Assembly (NCBI GenBank): GCA_004555245.1
Contig: SFIS01000046.1
Span: forward strand, 1-25,707
Direction: 5' to 3'
Length of the DNA stretch: 25,707 bases
DNA from: Bacteroidales bacterium
GTDB lineage: Bacteria > Bacteroidota > Bacteroidia > Bacteroidales > Bacteroidaceae
The position numbers and the translations under genes are program-made. This document shows positions 1-7,417 of the stretch, in pieces (within the stretch, counting starts at the first letter, position 1; every line of letters starts with the position of its first letter). Below the pieces are notes generated by a model that saw only the letters and a list, made by a program, of their open reading frames with translations, was not told the origin of the DNA and searched no databases.

Positions 1-681
1 GTTCAACTTTTCTACGACACGCGAGAGACTGTCTTCACGCTTCCATACAAAGTGGAAACGAAGGTGGCGGACCGCTTCATTCTCAAACTCCACGCCGACA
101 CCGTGGGCTGTAGCAATAGCTGTGAGCATGGAGTCGAATGGCACATTGTTGAAGATGTATGGCTCAACGGAAATTGTGTCGGCCTTAACCGTATCTGCTG
201 GCAGGGAAGTGACTGGATCAATGTCTGTCGTTTGCTCTGTTGTGGGCAGTTGCGGTTTGGGCGTGCTGATATTTCGCACAACTTGGATAGCGGCAAAGGC
301 AATGCCCGAAACCAGGAGTACACCGATGAAGGATGCAGCTATCTTGCGAGGTGCGAGGTAAGCGCGAAGATGGGGCTTATGTTCTCCTTCGTCGAGGATT
401 TCCAACTGACTTTCGTCTTCTTCCTCCTTGCAAGGCATAGTGCAAGCAAGCTTGCCCTCTGCCCTTGCTGCGTTCGTCAGTTCTTCTGAATGGCTGGCTG
501 CAAACTTCTCCCATTCGCCCTCCACATCGTGCTTAAAGGCACGCTTAGCGAAGCCAAGTTGCTGCACGAGTAGGCGCATCTCGTCATCGGCGAGTATCTG
601 CTGCAACTGCTCGTCGGTCAGTTGCTCTGGGTGGTCTTGCAATTCCAGAAGCCACTCTATACGCTTTTCTTCGGTCATCAT
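1..681 (-). CDS. DUF4974-type membrane anti-sigma factor, partial (C-terminus beyond window)
   Basis: The reading frame is open from the ATG at 681 to the window edge, giving 227 visible residues. It has an acidic, Gln-rich cytoplasmic N-terminus (1-110), one membrane segment at about 112-135, a Pro/Thr-rich linker, and from about 175 the start of a DUF4974 domain (F-N-N-V-P-F-D-S-M-L, then R-F-H-F-V-W). Known FecR-type anti-sigma factors bind an ECF sigma factor in the cytoplasm and receive a signal from an outer-membrane receptor through the periplasm. The usual FecR beta domain between the membrane segment and DUF4974 appears to be missing, so this is a compact variant. Its start overlaps the sigma-factor stop (ATGA), which suggests translational coupling. 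A second ATG lies directly after the first. The target regulon cannot be seen, and the partner receptor is probably outside the window. Confidence 0.85.
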   Translation of the reverse strand, partial: MMTEEKRIEWLLELQDHPEQLTDEQLQQILADDEMRLLVQQLGFAKRAFKHDVEGEWEKFAASHSEELTNAARAEGKLACTMPCKEEEDESQLEILDEGEHKPHLRAYLAPRKIAASFIGVLLVSGIAFAAIQVVRNISTPKPQLPTTEQTTDIDPVTSLPADTVKADTISVEPYIFNNVPFDSMLTAIATAHGVGVEFENEAVRHLRFHFVWKREDSLSRVVEKLN

Positions 682-1253
682 ATTGCTTTTGAGTTTGAAT
701 TGAAATACTTTCTGATTTTCTCCACTGACTGCTTCAGGTGGGTGTGGACGGTTTGGCGGCTGACGTTCAGCACTTCGGCCACTTCCTGGCAGGTCATCTC
801 TCGTAGGTAACGCAGTCGGAATACGTTCTGCTCCATCGGTGACAGATTGTCCCGCACGTAGGACATCAGTTCTTCCATCTGCATTTGCGCTCCCACTGTA
901 TTGTCGCTGACAAATGTATCAGTGTCCTCGGTAAGCAGGCGTGCAAATCGTTCTTGCACCTGTTTGTGCTGCAACACATTCAAACAACGATGATGCACAC
1001 TCGCCAAGAGGAATGCTTTTGCGTTGTCTGCTTTCATCACTACCTTACCGCTAAGCAGACTGGCGAACACCTCGCTCACCACGTCCTTGCTCTCCGCTTC
1101 ATCGAAGAGTAATATGAGTGCCAGATGATACATCTGCGTGTAGTGTGTCTTGAACAGACTTTCGATTTGACTCCGTCCAATTCCTCCTCGCTCGGCAGAG
1201 TTGATACGAACATCACTCTGCGCTCGCTCGTTCGTCATTTCTTTTCGTTTCAT
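678..1253 (-). CDS. ECF-type RNA polymerase sigma-70 factor
   Basis: The protein has 191 residues, normal for Bacteroidetes ECF sigma factors. Region 2 lies at about 30-95 (F-K-T-H-Y-T-Q-M-Y, then D-V-V-S-E-V-F near 57-63, binding core polymerase and the -10 element). Region 4 lies at about 130-185 with the helix-turn-helix L-R-E-M-T-C-Q-E-V-A-E-V-L-N-V-S-R-Q-T-V (-35 recognition). It shares ATGA with the anti-sigma gene downstream, the standard sigma/anti-sigma pair that in this phylum often controls a TonB-dependent receptor operon. A second Met at codon 6 is an alternative start. Transcription probably begins near 1465 from the minus-strand promoter at 1472-1503. The coding sequence is less GC-rich than genes further right, and the pair may be part of an accessory region. 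Confidence 0.93.
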   Translation of the reverse strand: MKRKEMTNERAQSDVRINSAERGGIGRSQIESLFKTHYTQMYHLALILLFDEAESKDVVSEVFASLLSGKVVMKADNAKAFLLASVHHRCLNVLQHKQVQERFARLLTEDTDTFVSDNTVGAQMQMEELMSYVRDNLSPMEQNVFRLRYLREMTCQEVAEVLNVSRQTVHTHLKQSVEKIRKYFNSNSKAI

Positions 1254-1351
1254 ACACTTATAATACAGTTCAGACGTAGAAAATGTAAAGCAGGAATGCG
1301 ATTATTTTCAATTCAAACTCAATTTTTCTATTGTTGGGGCTTTTTCTTCAA

Positions 1352-1441
1352 TCAAATCGGGCGAGGATGTGCTGTTTCCCATCCTCGCCCGTCTTGTATA
1401 ATGTGCCATAATAAAACAAAACGACCCGCCGATTTAAGCAT
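1352..1441 (-). other. Possible 29-codon leader ORF upstream of the sigma factor
   Basis: In the sigma-factor leader an ATG at 1441 opens a frame of 29 codons ending in TGA at 1352-1354. It runs M-L-K-S-A-G-R-F-V-L-L-W-H-I and ends H-P-R-P-I. The start lies inside the loop of the first leader hairpin and the frame passes through the whole second hairpin, so translation would compete with folding. This geometry resembles a leader peptide, but there is no clear ribosome binding site and no run of one regulatory amino acid. It may be chance. Confidence 0.2.
1358..1391 (-). promoter_or_regulatory. Perfect 12-bp hairpin in the sigma-factor leader
   Basis: Arms at 1358-1369 and 1380-1391 are exact reverse complements (12 bp, GC-rich, core CGGGCGAGGATG), with a 10-base loop. 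No T-tract follows on either strand, so it is not a canonical terminator. It lies about 105 bases upstream of the sigma-factor start, within the predicted transcript. Confidence 0.6.
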
Positions 1442-1461
1442 TGTGAAGAGGCTTGGCGGGT
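1411..1461 (-). terminator. Terminator-like hairpin just downstream of the sigma promoter (candidate attenuator)
   Basis: Read on the minus strand, ACCCGCC (1461-1455) pairs with GGCGGGT (1430-1424), and an inner AAGC/GCTT stem tightens the loop. It is followed at once by the T-rich run CGTTTTGTTTTATT. This has the form of a Rho-independent terminator but begins only about 10 bases after the predicted transcription start, so it would act on the sigma transcript itself. It may also protect the locus from upstream readthrough. Confidence 0.45.
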
Positions 1462-1471
1462 TCTCGTGGTG

Positions 1472-1503
1472 CAAAGGTACTGCTTTAATTTGGAATAGCC
1501 AAA
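1472..1503 (-). promoter_or_regulatory. Bacteroidetes-type promoter for the sigma/anti-sigma operon
   Basis: On the minus strand TTTG (1503-1500) is followed after exactly 20 bases by TACCTTTG (1479-1472), matching the Bacteroidetes consensus TTTG-N19-21-TAnnTTTG. Transcription would run left into the sigma gene, with a leader of about 210 bases. Confidence 0.7.
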
Positions 1504-1818
1504 TTTATTTTTGAAGAAAAAGAATAAAAGTTGCCTAAGAAATCCACTTTTTGCCTCAAAGTGTTACCTCATACTTTCTTTTCCCTACTTTTAACCTTCC
1601 CCTCATTCTCCATCATAGTTTTAACCTTCCCCTTTCCTCGTCTCCCCCTTTCGTCTCATAGCCCCTGCTCCCTTACGTTTTGCCGTTTGTTCTCTCCATT
1701 CAGCCCTGTCATGTGTTTCAAAAGTTGATGGAAAGATGATTTTTACAATCAAAATGGGTGGAAAATATGCGGATTTTATACATTTTGTAGAAAATATTGC
1801 AAAAACATTAGCAAAATG
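1504..1818. other. Gene-free, pyrimidine-rich intergenic stretch with a 15-bp direct repeat
   Basis: This is the space between two divergent promoters. The plus strand from about 1540 to 1700 is strongly C/T-rich. The 15-mer TTTTAACCTTCCCCT occurs at 1589-1603 and again at 1619-1633, 30 bases apart start to start. The 15-mer GGAAAGATGATTTTT at 1730-1744 recurs at 12813-12827, upstream of the glycogen synthase promoter. No convincing gene was found here. Confidence 0.5.
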
Positions 1819-1849
1819 TTTGGTTTGTAAAAAATATTTATTACTTTTG
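1819..1849 (+). promoter_or_regulatory. Bacteroidetes-type promoter for the putA transcript
   Basis: TTTG at 1819-1822 and TACTTTTG at 1842-1849 are separated by 19 bases, an exact match to the phylum consensus. A transcript would start near 1856, leaving a leader of about 430 bases before putA. Confidence 0.75.
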
Positions 1850-1895
1850 CAGATGTAAATAGTTTTTCTATTCATAATAACCAATCAAGACACCT

Positions 1896-1988
1896 ATGAA
1901 ACGTATGTTTTTTGATCACTTCTCTAAGCAGGCTTTACAAGAGCTGCATCGTTACAGGGCGGTGATGTTCAGTCCTACTTTTTCATAA
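1896..1988 (+). CDS. Possible 30-residue leader peptide upstream of putA
   Basis: An ATG about 40 bases after the predicted transcription start opens a 30-codon frame ending in TAA at 1986-1988. The sequence begins M-K-R-M-F-F-D-H-F-S-K-Q-A and ends M-F-S-P-T-F-S; it is basic and aromatic, with no hydrophobic segment. It has only one proline, so a classical proline-attenuation peptide is not supported. A hairpin follows directly (1993-2027). It could be a small protein, a regulatory uORF, or chance. Confidence 0.35.
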   Translation: MKRMFFDHFSKQALQELHRYRAVMFSPTFS

Positions 1989-1992
1989 TTGT

Positions 1993-2241
1993 CGTATTTC
2001 TTTTCTTTGGTTAGGAGAGGAAATACGTTTCCGGTGCACCCATGGTGTCTCCTTCTCTTCAGACAGCGGTTATGAGGAGAACTGAACCATGACGCCGTCT
2101 CTCCACACATTTTTCTTCTTCTTGTGATGAGACAGACTGTATGAAGTTGCAGCTGTCGCGACAGTATGTGATGGGCATTTGCTCTCGCATGTACATTTAT
2201 TATATATATATAAGTACACGTCGTGACTGGAAGGCATCACG
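1993..2241 (+). promoter_or_regulatory. Highly structured putA 5' leader (candidate cis-regulatory RNA)
   Basis: Successive potential stems fill the leader: CGTATTTC 1993-2000 with GAAATACG 2020-2027; palindrome GGTGCACC 2033-2040; CATGGT 2041-2046 with ACCATG 2086-2091 enclosing TCTCCT/AGGAGA; GTCTC 2097-2101 with GAGAC 2129-2133 enclosing CACA/TGTG; a perfect 12-bp palindrome CTGTCGCGACAG 2153-2164; the AT palindrome TTATATATATATAA flanked by GTAC on both sides near 2190-2218; and CGTGA 2222-2226 with TCACG 2237-2241. No known riboswitch core was recognised. Pairings were read by eye. Confidence 0.45.
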
Positions 2242-2289
2242 GTGCGCCTGTTGACACTCATTCCAATAACACAAAAAAAGTAAGACATT

Positions 2290-5200
2290 ATGAATAAGCC
2301 TACAGTCAGAGAAGTTGAAGATTGGGTAATGACCCTCTACAACACATGTGAGAAGACTATCACTCCTGCCGAGCGTCTCGAGCAGAAGAAGTATGCCACC
2401 ATGGTTCAACGTCCGCAGGACAAGAAGTTCCTCGTGAAGATGCTTGACGAATCGTCACAGATTCGTGACAACCGTAAGTTGGCGATGCGCATCAAAGCCT
2501 TGATAGACGAGTTCGGCGTGCCCGAGTTTCTGAACAAGCGCGACACGTTCCTCTTCAAGGTCTATCAGTCGTTCGGCTATCTCTTCTATCCCATCGCCAT
2601 CCCCATCATCAAGAAGCGTCTGAGAATGGACACCTCACGTGTCATCATCGATGCCGCACGTCCGCATCTGACGAAACACCTTGCCACACGTTTCGAGCAG
2701 AAGATAGGCCAGAACGTCAACCTCCTCGGAGAGGTCGTCCTCGGAGACGAAGAGGCTGACAAACGCTATTACAGCTATCTCGAGGCATTGAAAGAGCCGG
2801 ACATCAACTATATCTCAGTGAAGATTTCCGGCATCTACGCCCAGACACATGCGTTGAACTACGAAGAATCCTTCCCCGAGTTGGTGCGCCGAATGTCCGA
2901 GTTGTATCAGGCGGCCATTGACAATCCATATATTGACGAGAACGGGAAAAAACGTGCGAAGTTCATCAACCTCGACATGGAGGAATACAAGGACGCACAC
3001 CTCACCATGCGCCTCTTCAAGGAGGTGCTCTCCAAACCGGAGTTCCTGAATTATTCGGCAGGCATCGTAGTGCAGTCATACCTGCCGGATGCATGGGGAT
3101 TCCAGACAGAGCTGCTCGAATTTGCCAAAGAGCGTTGCTCACGCGGCGGTGCACCCATCAAGATGCGTATCGTGAAGGGCTGCAACCTTGATATGGAGAC
3201 TGTCGTCGCTTCGCTGCGCGGATGGGAGAACCCAGTACGTGTGAACAAGACAGAGGTTGATGCCAACTACCTGAAGATTATCGAGCGCGGCTTGCTGCCC
3301 GAGAACTCCAAGTATCTCCATATCGGCATGGCGTCACACAACCTATACACCATCTCATACGCCTATCTGCTGACACAGAAATACGGCACGCCGAAAGATA
3401 CCTTCTGCTTCGAGATGCTCGAAGGCATGGCAGACCATGTCTGGAGGGCGCAGTCAGAACTTGGAAACCATGTCATCCTCTACACCCCTGTCGTGAAGGA
3501 CGAGCATTTCCTCAATGCCGTCTCATATCTCGTGCGCCGTATGGACGAGAACACCGCGCCGGACAACTTCCTCACACACTCGTTCAACCTCCAGCCGGGC
3601 ACAGAGGCATGGGATTTCCTGAAGAAGCAGTTCGAGGACGCATACGCCATCAAGGACACCATCTCCCATGAGCCACACCGCAAACAGAACCGCCTTGAGC
3701 CCTACAAGCCCGTGCCGCCTATGGACGAGATGAAGAACGAGCCGGACACCGACTTCGACCGTGAGTGTAACCAGGAGTGGCAGCGTCAGATTTTCAAGAA
3801 ATGGAAGAAGACGGCGGCAGATACGCCCTACGTCATACCTACACAGATCGGTGCGACAGAGGTGGAGAATGCGGCACGTGCCGAATACTTCGACCGTTGC
3901 CAGGACGACGAGGTGAAGATATGCGAGATGTCGCAGGCTGACACGGCACAGGTAGAGGAGATTGTTAAGATTGCCGCTGCCGACCCCAAGGGATGGCGCA
4001 ACACCACGATTGACGAGCGTCACAAGATTATGTACGACGCCGCCAACCGTCTCGGCGAGATGCGTGGCGACCTCATCGGCTGCATGTGTGCCATAACGGG
4101 CAAGACTGTCACCGAAGCTGATGTCGAGGTGTCGGAAGGTATCGACTACGCACGCTTCTACACTCCTGCCATGAAGAAGTTCTACGCTTTGAAGGATGTG
4201 GATATCAAGGCGAAGGGAACCATTCTCGTCATCTCGCCCTGGAACTTCCCGTGCGCCATACCGTGTGGCGGCGTTGTGGCTGCCCTCGCCTCCGGCAACA
4301 CATGTATCCTGAAGCCGGCAACAGTGGCGGCACCTGTGGCATGGCTCTTCGCAAAGGCTTTCTGGGATGCCGGCGTGCCGAAAGAGGCGCTGCAGGTTAT
4401 CATCACTGACCGTGACGCCCTGAAGAAACTCACTACCGCACCGGAAATCAGCCACATCATCCTCACCGGCGGTACAGAGACTGCACAGGCTATCACAAAA
4501 GCCAACCCCACCACTCCGCTCTCGGCTGAGACCGGCGGCAAGAACGTGATGATTGTCACTGCATCGGCCGACCGCGACCATGCCATCATGAATGCCTGCG
4601 CATCAGCCTTCGGCAATGCCGGACAGAAGTGCTCTGCCTGCTCGCTGCTTCTCGTAGAGCGTTCGGTTTATGACAGCGAGGAGTTCCGTGCCAAGCTGAA
4701 GGACTGTGCGACGAGCATGAAGGTAGGCTCTGTATGGAATGCCGGAAACATCGTCGGCCCGATGATTACCAACAGGAACGAGAAACTCCTGAAGGCCCTC
4801 GACACTCTCGAGGACGGCGAGTTCTGGCTCGTACCTCCGCGCTTCGTTGACAAGAAGAAGTACATCCTCGCCCCTACGGTGAAGATGGGCGTGAAGCCCG
4901 GCAACTATTCGTTCCGCACCGAGCTCTTCGGCCCGATGTTGTCCGTCTGTCCGTTCGACACCCTCGACGAGGCCATCGACCTTGTCAACGGTCTTGACTA
5001 CGGACTTACATCCGGCATCCAGAGCCTTGACGAGGCAGAGCGCGACAAGTGGAAGAACTCCATCATGGCCGGCAACCTCTACATCAACCGTGGCATCACG
5101 GGCGCTATCGTCAACCGCCAGCCCTTCGGCGGCATGAAACTCTCCGCTTTCGGCGGCGGCATCAAGGCGGGCGGCCCGAACTATTGCGCACAGTTCACCT

Positions 5201-5730
5201 ACATCACTGACAAGCCGGACTCCAAGACAGACTATCGCAGGAGCTACGCCGAGGCGTGGGAGCAGGAGTTCCGCCATGCACGCGACTGGAACCGGTGTGC
5301 CGGCGAGCAGAACGTCTTCCGCTATCTCCCGGTGAAGGGTGGCGTATGCCTCCGTCTCTTCAAGGGCGACAGCGACGAGCAGGCACGCATGGTGGCTCTC
5401 GCTGCAAAGATTTGCGGCACACCGCTCACCATCAGCTACGATCCTGACGACGACCGTGCCGCACTGGCATCTACCGGAGCGAAGCTGAAGAAGGAGACAC
5501 TTGCCGACTTCCTGCAGTCTATGCCGGCCTACGAGCGCATCCGCACCTGTTCTCCCAACCTGCCGCATGAGATGTACGAGCGTGCTGCCGCGTGCGACAA
5601 GTACATCGCTACGCCGGCTCCGGTCAAGGACGGACGCGTCGAACTCGTACACTACATCAAGGAGCAGAGCATATCGTTCGAGTATCACCGCTACGGCAGC
5701 GGCCAGCACGAGGCTCCTCCTGTAGAGTAA
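2290..5730 (+). CDS. putA: Bifunctional proline dehydrogenase / L-glutamate-gamma-semialdehyde dehydrogenase
   Basis: The enzyme oxidises proline to glutamate in two steps: an FAD-dependent proline dehydrogenase, then an NAD-dependent aldehyde dehydrogenase acting on P5C/glutamate semialdehyde. The 1146-residue protein has the dehydrogenase barrel at about 60-460 (R293-I-V-K-G-C-N-L, then G-M-A-S-H-N-L and F-C-F-E-M-L-E-G) and the aldehyde dehydrogenase at about 540-1010 (I-S-P-W-N-F-P at 648-654, Glu747 in A-E-T-G-G-K, catalytic Cys781 in G-Q-K-C). The last ~130 residues are a less conserved tail. There is no N-terminal ribbon-helix-helix, so it should not repress its own gene as E. coli PutA does. 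It is transcribed alone, between a structured leader and a terminator. The ATG at 2290 follows an A-rich tract typical of the phylum. Confidence 0.96.
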   Translation: MNKPTVREVEDWVMTLYNTCEKTITPAERLEQKKYATMVQRPQDKKFLVKMLDESSQIRDNRKLAMRIKALIDEFGVPEFLNKRDTFLFKVYQSFGYLFYPIAIPIIKKRLRMDTSRVIIDAARPHLTKHLATRFEQKIGQNVNLLGEVVLGDEEADKRYYSYLEALKEPDINYISVKISGIYAQTHALNYEESFPELVRRMSELYQAAIDNPYIDENGKKRAKFINLDMEEYKDAHLTMRLFKEVLSKPEFLNYSAGIVVQSYLPDAWGFQTELLEFAKERCSRGGAPIKMRIVKGCNLDMETVVASLRGWENPVRVNKTEVDANYLKIIERGLLPENSKYLHIGMASHNLYTISYAYLLTQKYGTPKDTFCFEMLEGMADHVWRAQSELGNHVILYTPVVKDEHFLNAVSYLVRRMDENTAPDNFLTHSFNLQPGTEAWDFLKKQFEDAYAIKDTISHEPHRKQNRLEPYKPVPPMDEMKNEPDTDFDRECNQEWQRQIFKKWKKTAADTPYVIPTQIGATEVENAARAEYFDRCQDDEVKICEMSQADTAQVEEIVKIAAADPKGWRNTTIDERHKIMYDAANRLGEMRGDLIGCMCAITGKTVTEADVEVSEGIDYARFYTPAMKKFYALKDVDIKAKGTILVISPWNFPCAIPCGGVVAALASGNTCILKPATVAAPVAWLFAKAFWDAGVPKEALQVIITDRDALKKLTTAPEISHIILTGGTETAQAITKANPTTPLSAETGGKNVMIVTASADRDHAIMNACASAFGNAGQKCSACSLLLVERSVYDSEEFRAKLKDCATSMKVGSVWNAGNIVGPMITNRNEKLLKALDTLEDGEFWLVPPRFVDKKKYILAPTVKMGVKPGNYSFRTELFGPMLSVCPFDTLDEAIDLVNGLDYGLTSGIQSLDEAERDKWKNSIMAGNLYINRGITGAIVNRQPFGGMKLSAFGGGIKAGGPNYCAQFTYITDKPDSKTDYRRSYAEAWEQEFRHARDWNRCAGEQNVFRYLPVKGGVCLRLFKGDSDEQARMVALAAKICGTPLTISYDPDDDRAALASTGAKLKKETLADFLQSMPAYERIRTCSPNLPHEMYERAAACDKYIATPAPVKDGRVELVHYIKEQSISFEYHRYGSGQHEAPPVE

Positions 5731-5742
5731 GCAACATTCAAG

Positions 5743-5775
5743 CGAGGGTGTGCAGCCATGGCACACCCTCGTTTT
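5743..5775 (+). terminator. Rho-independent terminator after putA
   Basis: CGAGGGTGTGC (5743-5753) and GCACACCCTCG (5761-5771) form a perfect 11-bp stem with a 7-base loop, followed by TTTT. It begins 12 bases after the putA stop. Confidence 0.9.
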
Positions 5776-5873
5776 GAACCGTCAGTCTGACAACAAAACA
5801 AAACACAAACCGCGGACGCATACCAGTATGCCGAAGCACAGAGCCCGGGTTGTCCCGGGGACAGTATTTGATT

Positions 5874-6332
5874 ATGAGAAAAAGATTGTTTTTGCTTCTC
5901 CTTGTCGCCGCGTGTGTGGCAGAAGCCATAGCCCAGACATTCAATGTCAAGGGCGTGGTTCTGTATGACAATGAAGAAGTGGTTATTGGAGCTTCCGTAA
6001 TGATTAAAGGCACGAAGAAAGGTGTCAACACGAACATTAACGGAGAGTTTGAATTGAAAGGTCTCACACCCAGCGACCGTATCGTCATCTCATACATCGG
6101 CATGAAGACACAGACCCTCGTGCCGAAACCGTCGATGCGTGTCGTGCTTGAAAGCGACAACCAGATGCTCGACGAGGTGATGGTGGTGGCTTACGGCGAG
6201 CGGGAACAATCACCATCACCTGGCCCGCGGTGGAGAACGCACAGGGATATGAGTATCAGTATGACAAGAACGGCGAGACGGTGTCAGGCGTCACGACAGA
6301 CAACTGGCTCTCCATCACCGGACTGCCCGTAG
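5874..6332 (+). pseudogene. SusC/RagA-type TonB-dependent receptor, N-terminal remnant
   Basis: From the ATG at 5874 the protein starts with a signal peptide (M-R-K-R-L-F-L-L-L-L-V-A-A, cleavage after about A-I-A-Q). A carboxypeptidase-regulatory-like (CarboxypepD_reg-like) domain follows to about residue 95, and then L-D-E-V-M-V-V-A-Y-G, the segment that precedes the plug domain in SusC proteins. Homology stops there, near 6197, where about 900 residues of plug and barrel should follow. The frame then runs on as unrelated Ser/Arg-rich sequence to a stop at 6330-6332. Intact SusC proteins import glycans across the outer membrane with a SusD partner; this remnant cannot. No promoter was seen, and the putA terminator lies just upstream. 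Confidence 0.8.
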
Positions 6333-7192
6333 GAGAATACACCGTTTATCTGCGTGCCGTCTCTGACGACGAGAACTTCAGCAACTCCGAATCCATCGCC
6401 TTCACCTTCAGGAGAGAGAGGGCTGAGCTCTGGCGCACACCGTGCAGCTATTATTCTGAGGTTCTCGACCAGACATTCTCTTGCGACGTCGTGGCTTACG
6501 ACGACGGCAACTACGAGATTGCCGGCCTCTACGGCTCTGACAAGACAATAGAGTTCAATGCCGACGCGAACGGCGAAATTCTCGTCTTCAACGCATACAA
6601 AGTCAATCCGCCATACACATACGTCGATGCAGGCGCATATAATCTCTGCCTCTACATCGCTTCCGGCTACAGCGGCGTAGAGTGTTCGCGCACCTCCGGC
6701 TACGTCTGGTACTACACCTATCTCTACGACAAGGACGGCAACTATCTCGGCGGAGGACACGACGAGGTGACATGGGGTGGGAAAGACGAACCTACGGAAT
6801 CCATCGACTTCCTCGTAGGCGACTACACCGAGACATCAAGCTGCTACGACCTCACCATCGACTGGACCAACTGGGTTGAGATAACAGACAAGACGTCTGA
6901 CGTGAGGATAGAGAAGGTTGACGACACTACCGTCACCCTCTACAACTTCTACGGCCTTGAGGACACGCTGACGGGAACCGTTGACCTCGCCGCCCGCACC
7001 ATCACCTTCAGTCTGAAAGACGATTTCGCCGGCTACTACACCTTCTGCCAGTATGATGCGCCGGACACACCGGTAGTCGCAGATATCGCCGACGACGGCT
7101 CCATCACAGTCAGCAACTGGACGCTCTGGTACGCACAGAACAGCTACTCCTATATCTATACCGGCGCACAAAGCGTGCTCGTGAAGAAATAG
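6200..7192 (+). pseudogene. 5'-truncated surface protein: fibronectin-III domain plus beta-sandwich repeats
   Basis: The frame overlaps the SusC remnant in another phase. From 6200 it reads A-G-T-I-T-I-T-W-P-A-V, a fibronectin type III opening, and the domain runs to about 6415. Two aromatic, Thr/Tyr/Asp-rich beta-sandwich-like regions follow; the second starts near V-G-D-Y-T-E-T-S-S-C-Y-D. The C-terminus is intact (V-L-V-K-K, stop TAG at 7190-7192) and a terminator follows. There is no signal peptide or lipobox. The only nearby starts are alternative codons such as GTG 6230, which lies inside the fibronectin domain. Related architectures occur in lipoproteins encoded beside susC/susD. I infer that a deletion joined the susC 5' end to this 3' end; function is unlikely unless the two are translated by frameshifting. 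Confidence 0.65.
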
Positions 7193-7210
7193 CCATAACA
7201 ACCTCAATAC

Positions 7211-7254
7211 TCTCCTGTGTATGTAGCGATACATCACAGGAGATTTTCTTTTTT
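7211..7254 (+). terminator. Rho-independent terminator after the truncated surface protein
   Basis: TCTCCTGTG (7211-7219) pairs with CACAGGAGA (7235-7243). An inner ATGTA/TACAT stem extends it, and TTTTCTTTTTT follows. It is 18 bases past the stop. Confidence 0.88.
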
Positions 7255-7357
7255 CCCCGTCCCATGCCGCGTGCATCTCGGGAAACACTGTCACGCATCC
7301 GCCCTAATAAACAAAAGCCCGCCACACAAGCCGACACTCAAAATAATAGGCTGAAAA

Positions 7358-7389
7358 TTTGTGGGTTCGGGAATTTTATATTAATTTTG
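7358..7389 (+). promoter_or_regulatory. Bacteroidetes-type promoter for pheT-yebC
   Basis: TTTG at 7358-7361 and TAATTTTG at 7382-7389, with a 20-base spacer, match the phylum consensus. The pheT ATG lies 28 bases downstream of the -7 box, so the leader is short. Confidence 0.78.
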
Positions 7390-7417
7390 CACCAAAATTT
7401 GTAAATCTCACAGCAGA

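Noticed and set aside
1254..2289. tRNA or other known structured RNA gene in the largest intergenic region
   Set aside because: No cloverleaf, T-loop motif or CCA-type end was found; the stems present fit leader structures of the flanking transcripts.
3523..5766. Long minus-strand open frames (about 350 and 390 codons) antisense to putA
   Set aside because: They are shadows of GC-rich putA codons: Val/Leu/Arg-rich, without domains or starts, while the plus strand encodes an unmistakable enzyme over the same bases.
5850..5873. Upstream TTG start for the SusC remnant
   Set aside because: ATG 5874 gives a normal signal peptide start (M-R-K-R-L-F-L); the upstream codons add nothing recognisable.
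6180..6232. Programmed frameshift joining the SusC remnant to the fibronectin protein
   Set aside because: No slippery heptamer or downstream pseudoknot is evident, and the joined parts belong to different protein families with the SusC plug and barrel missing.
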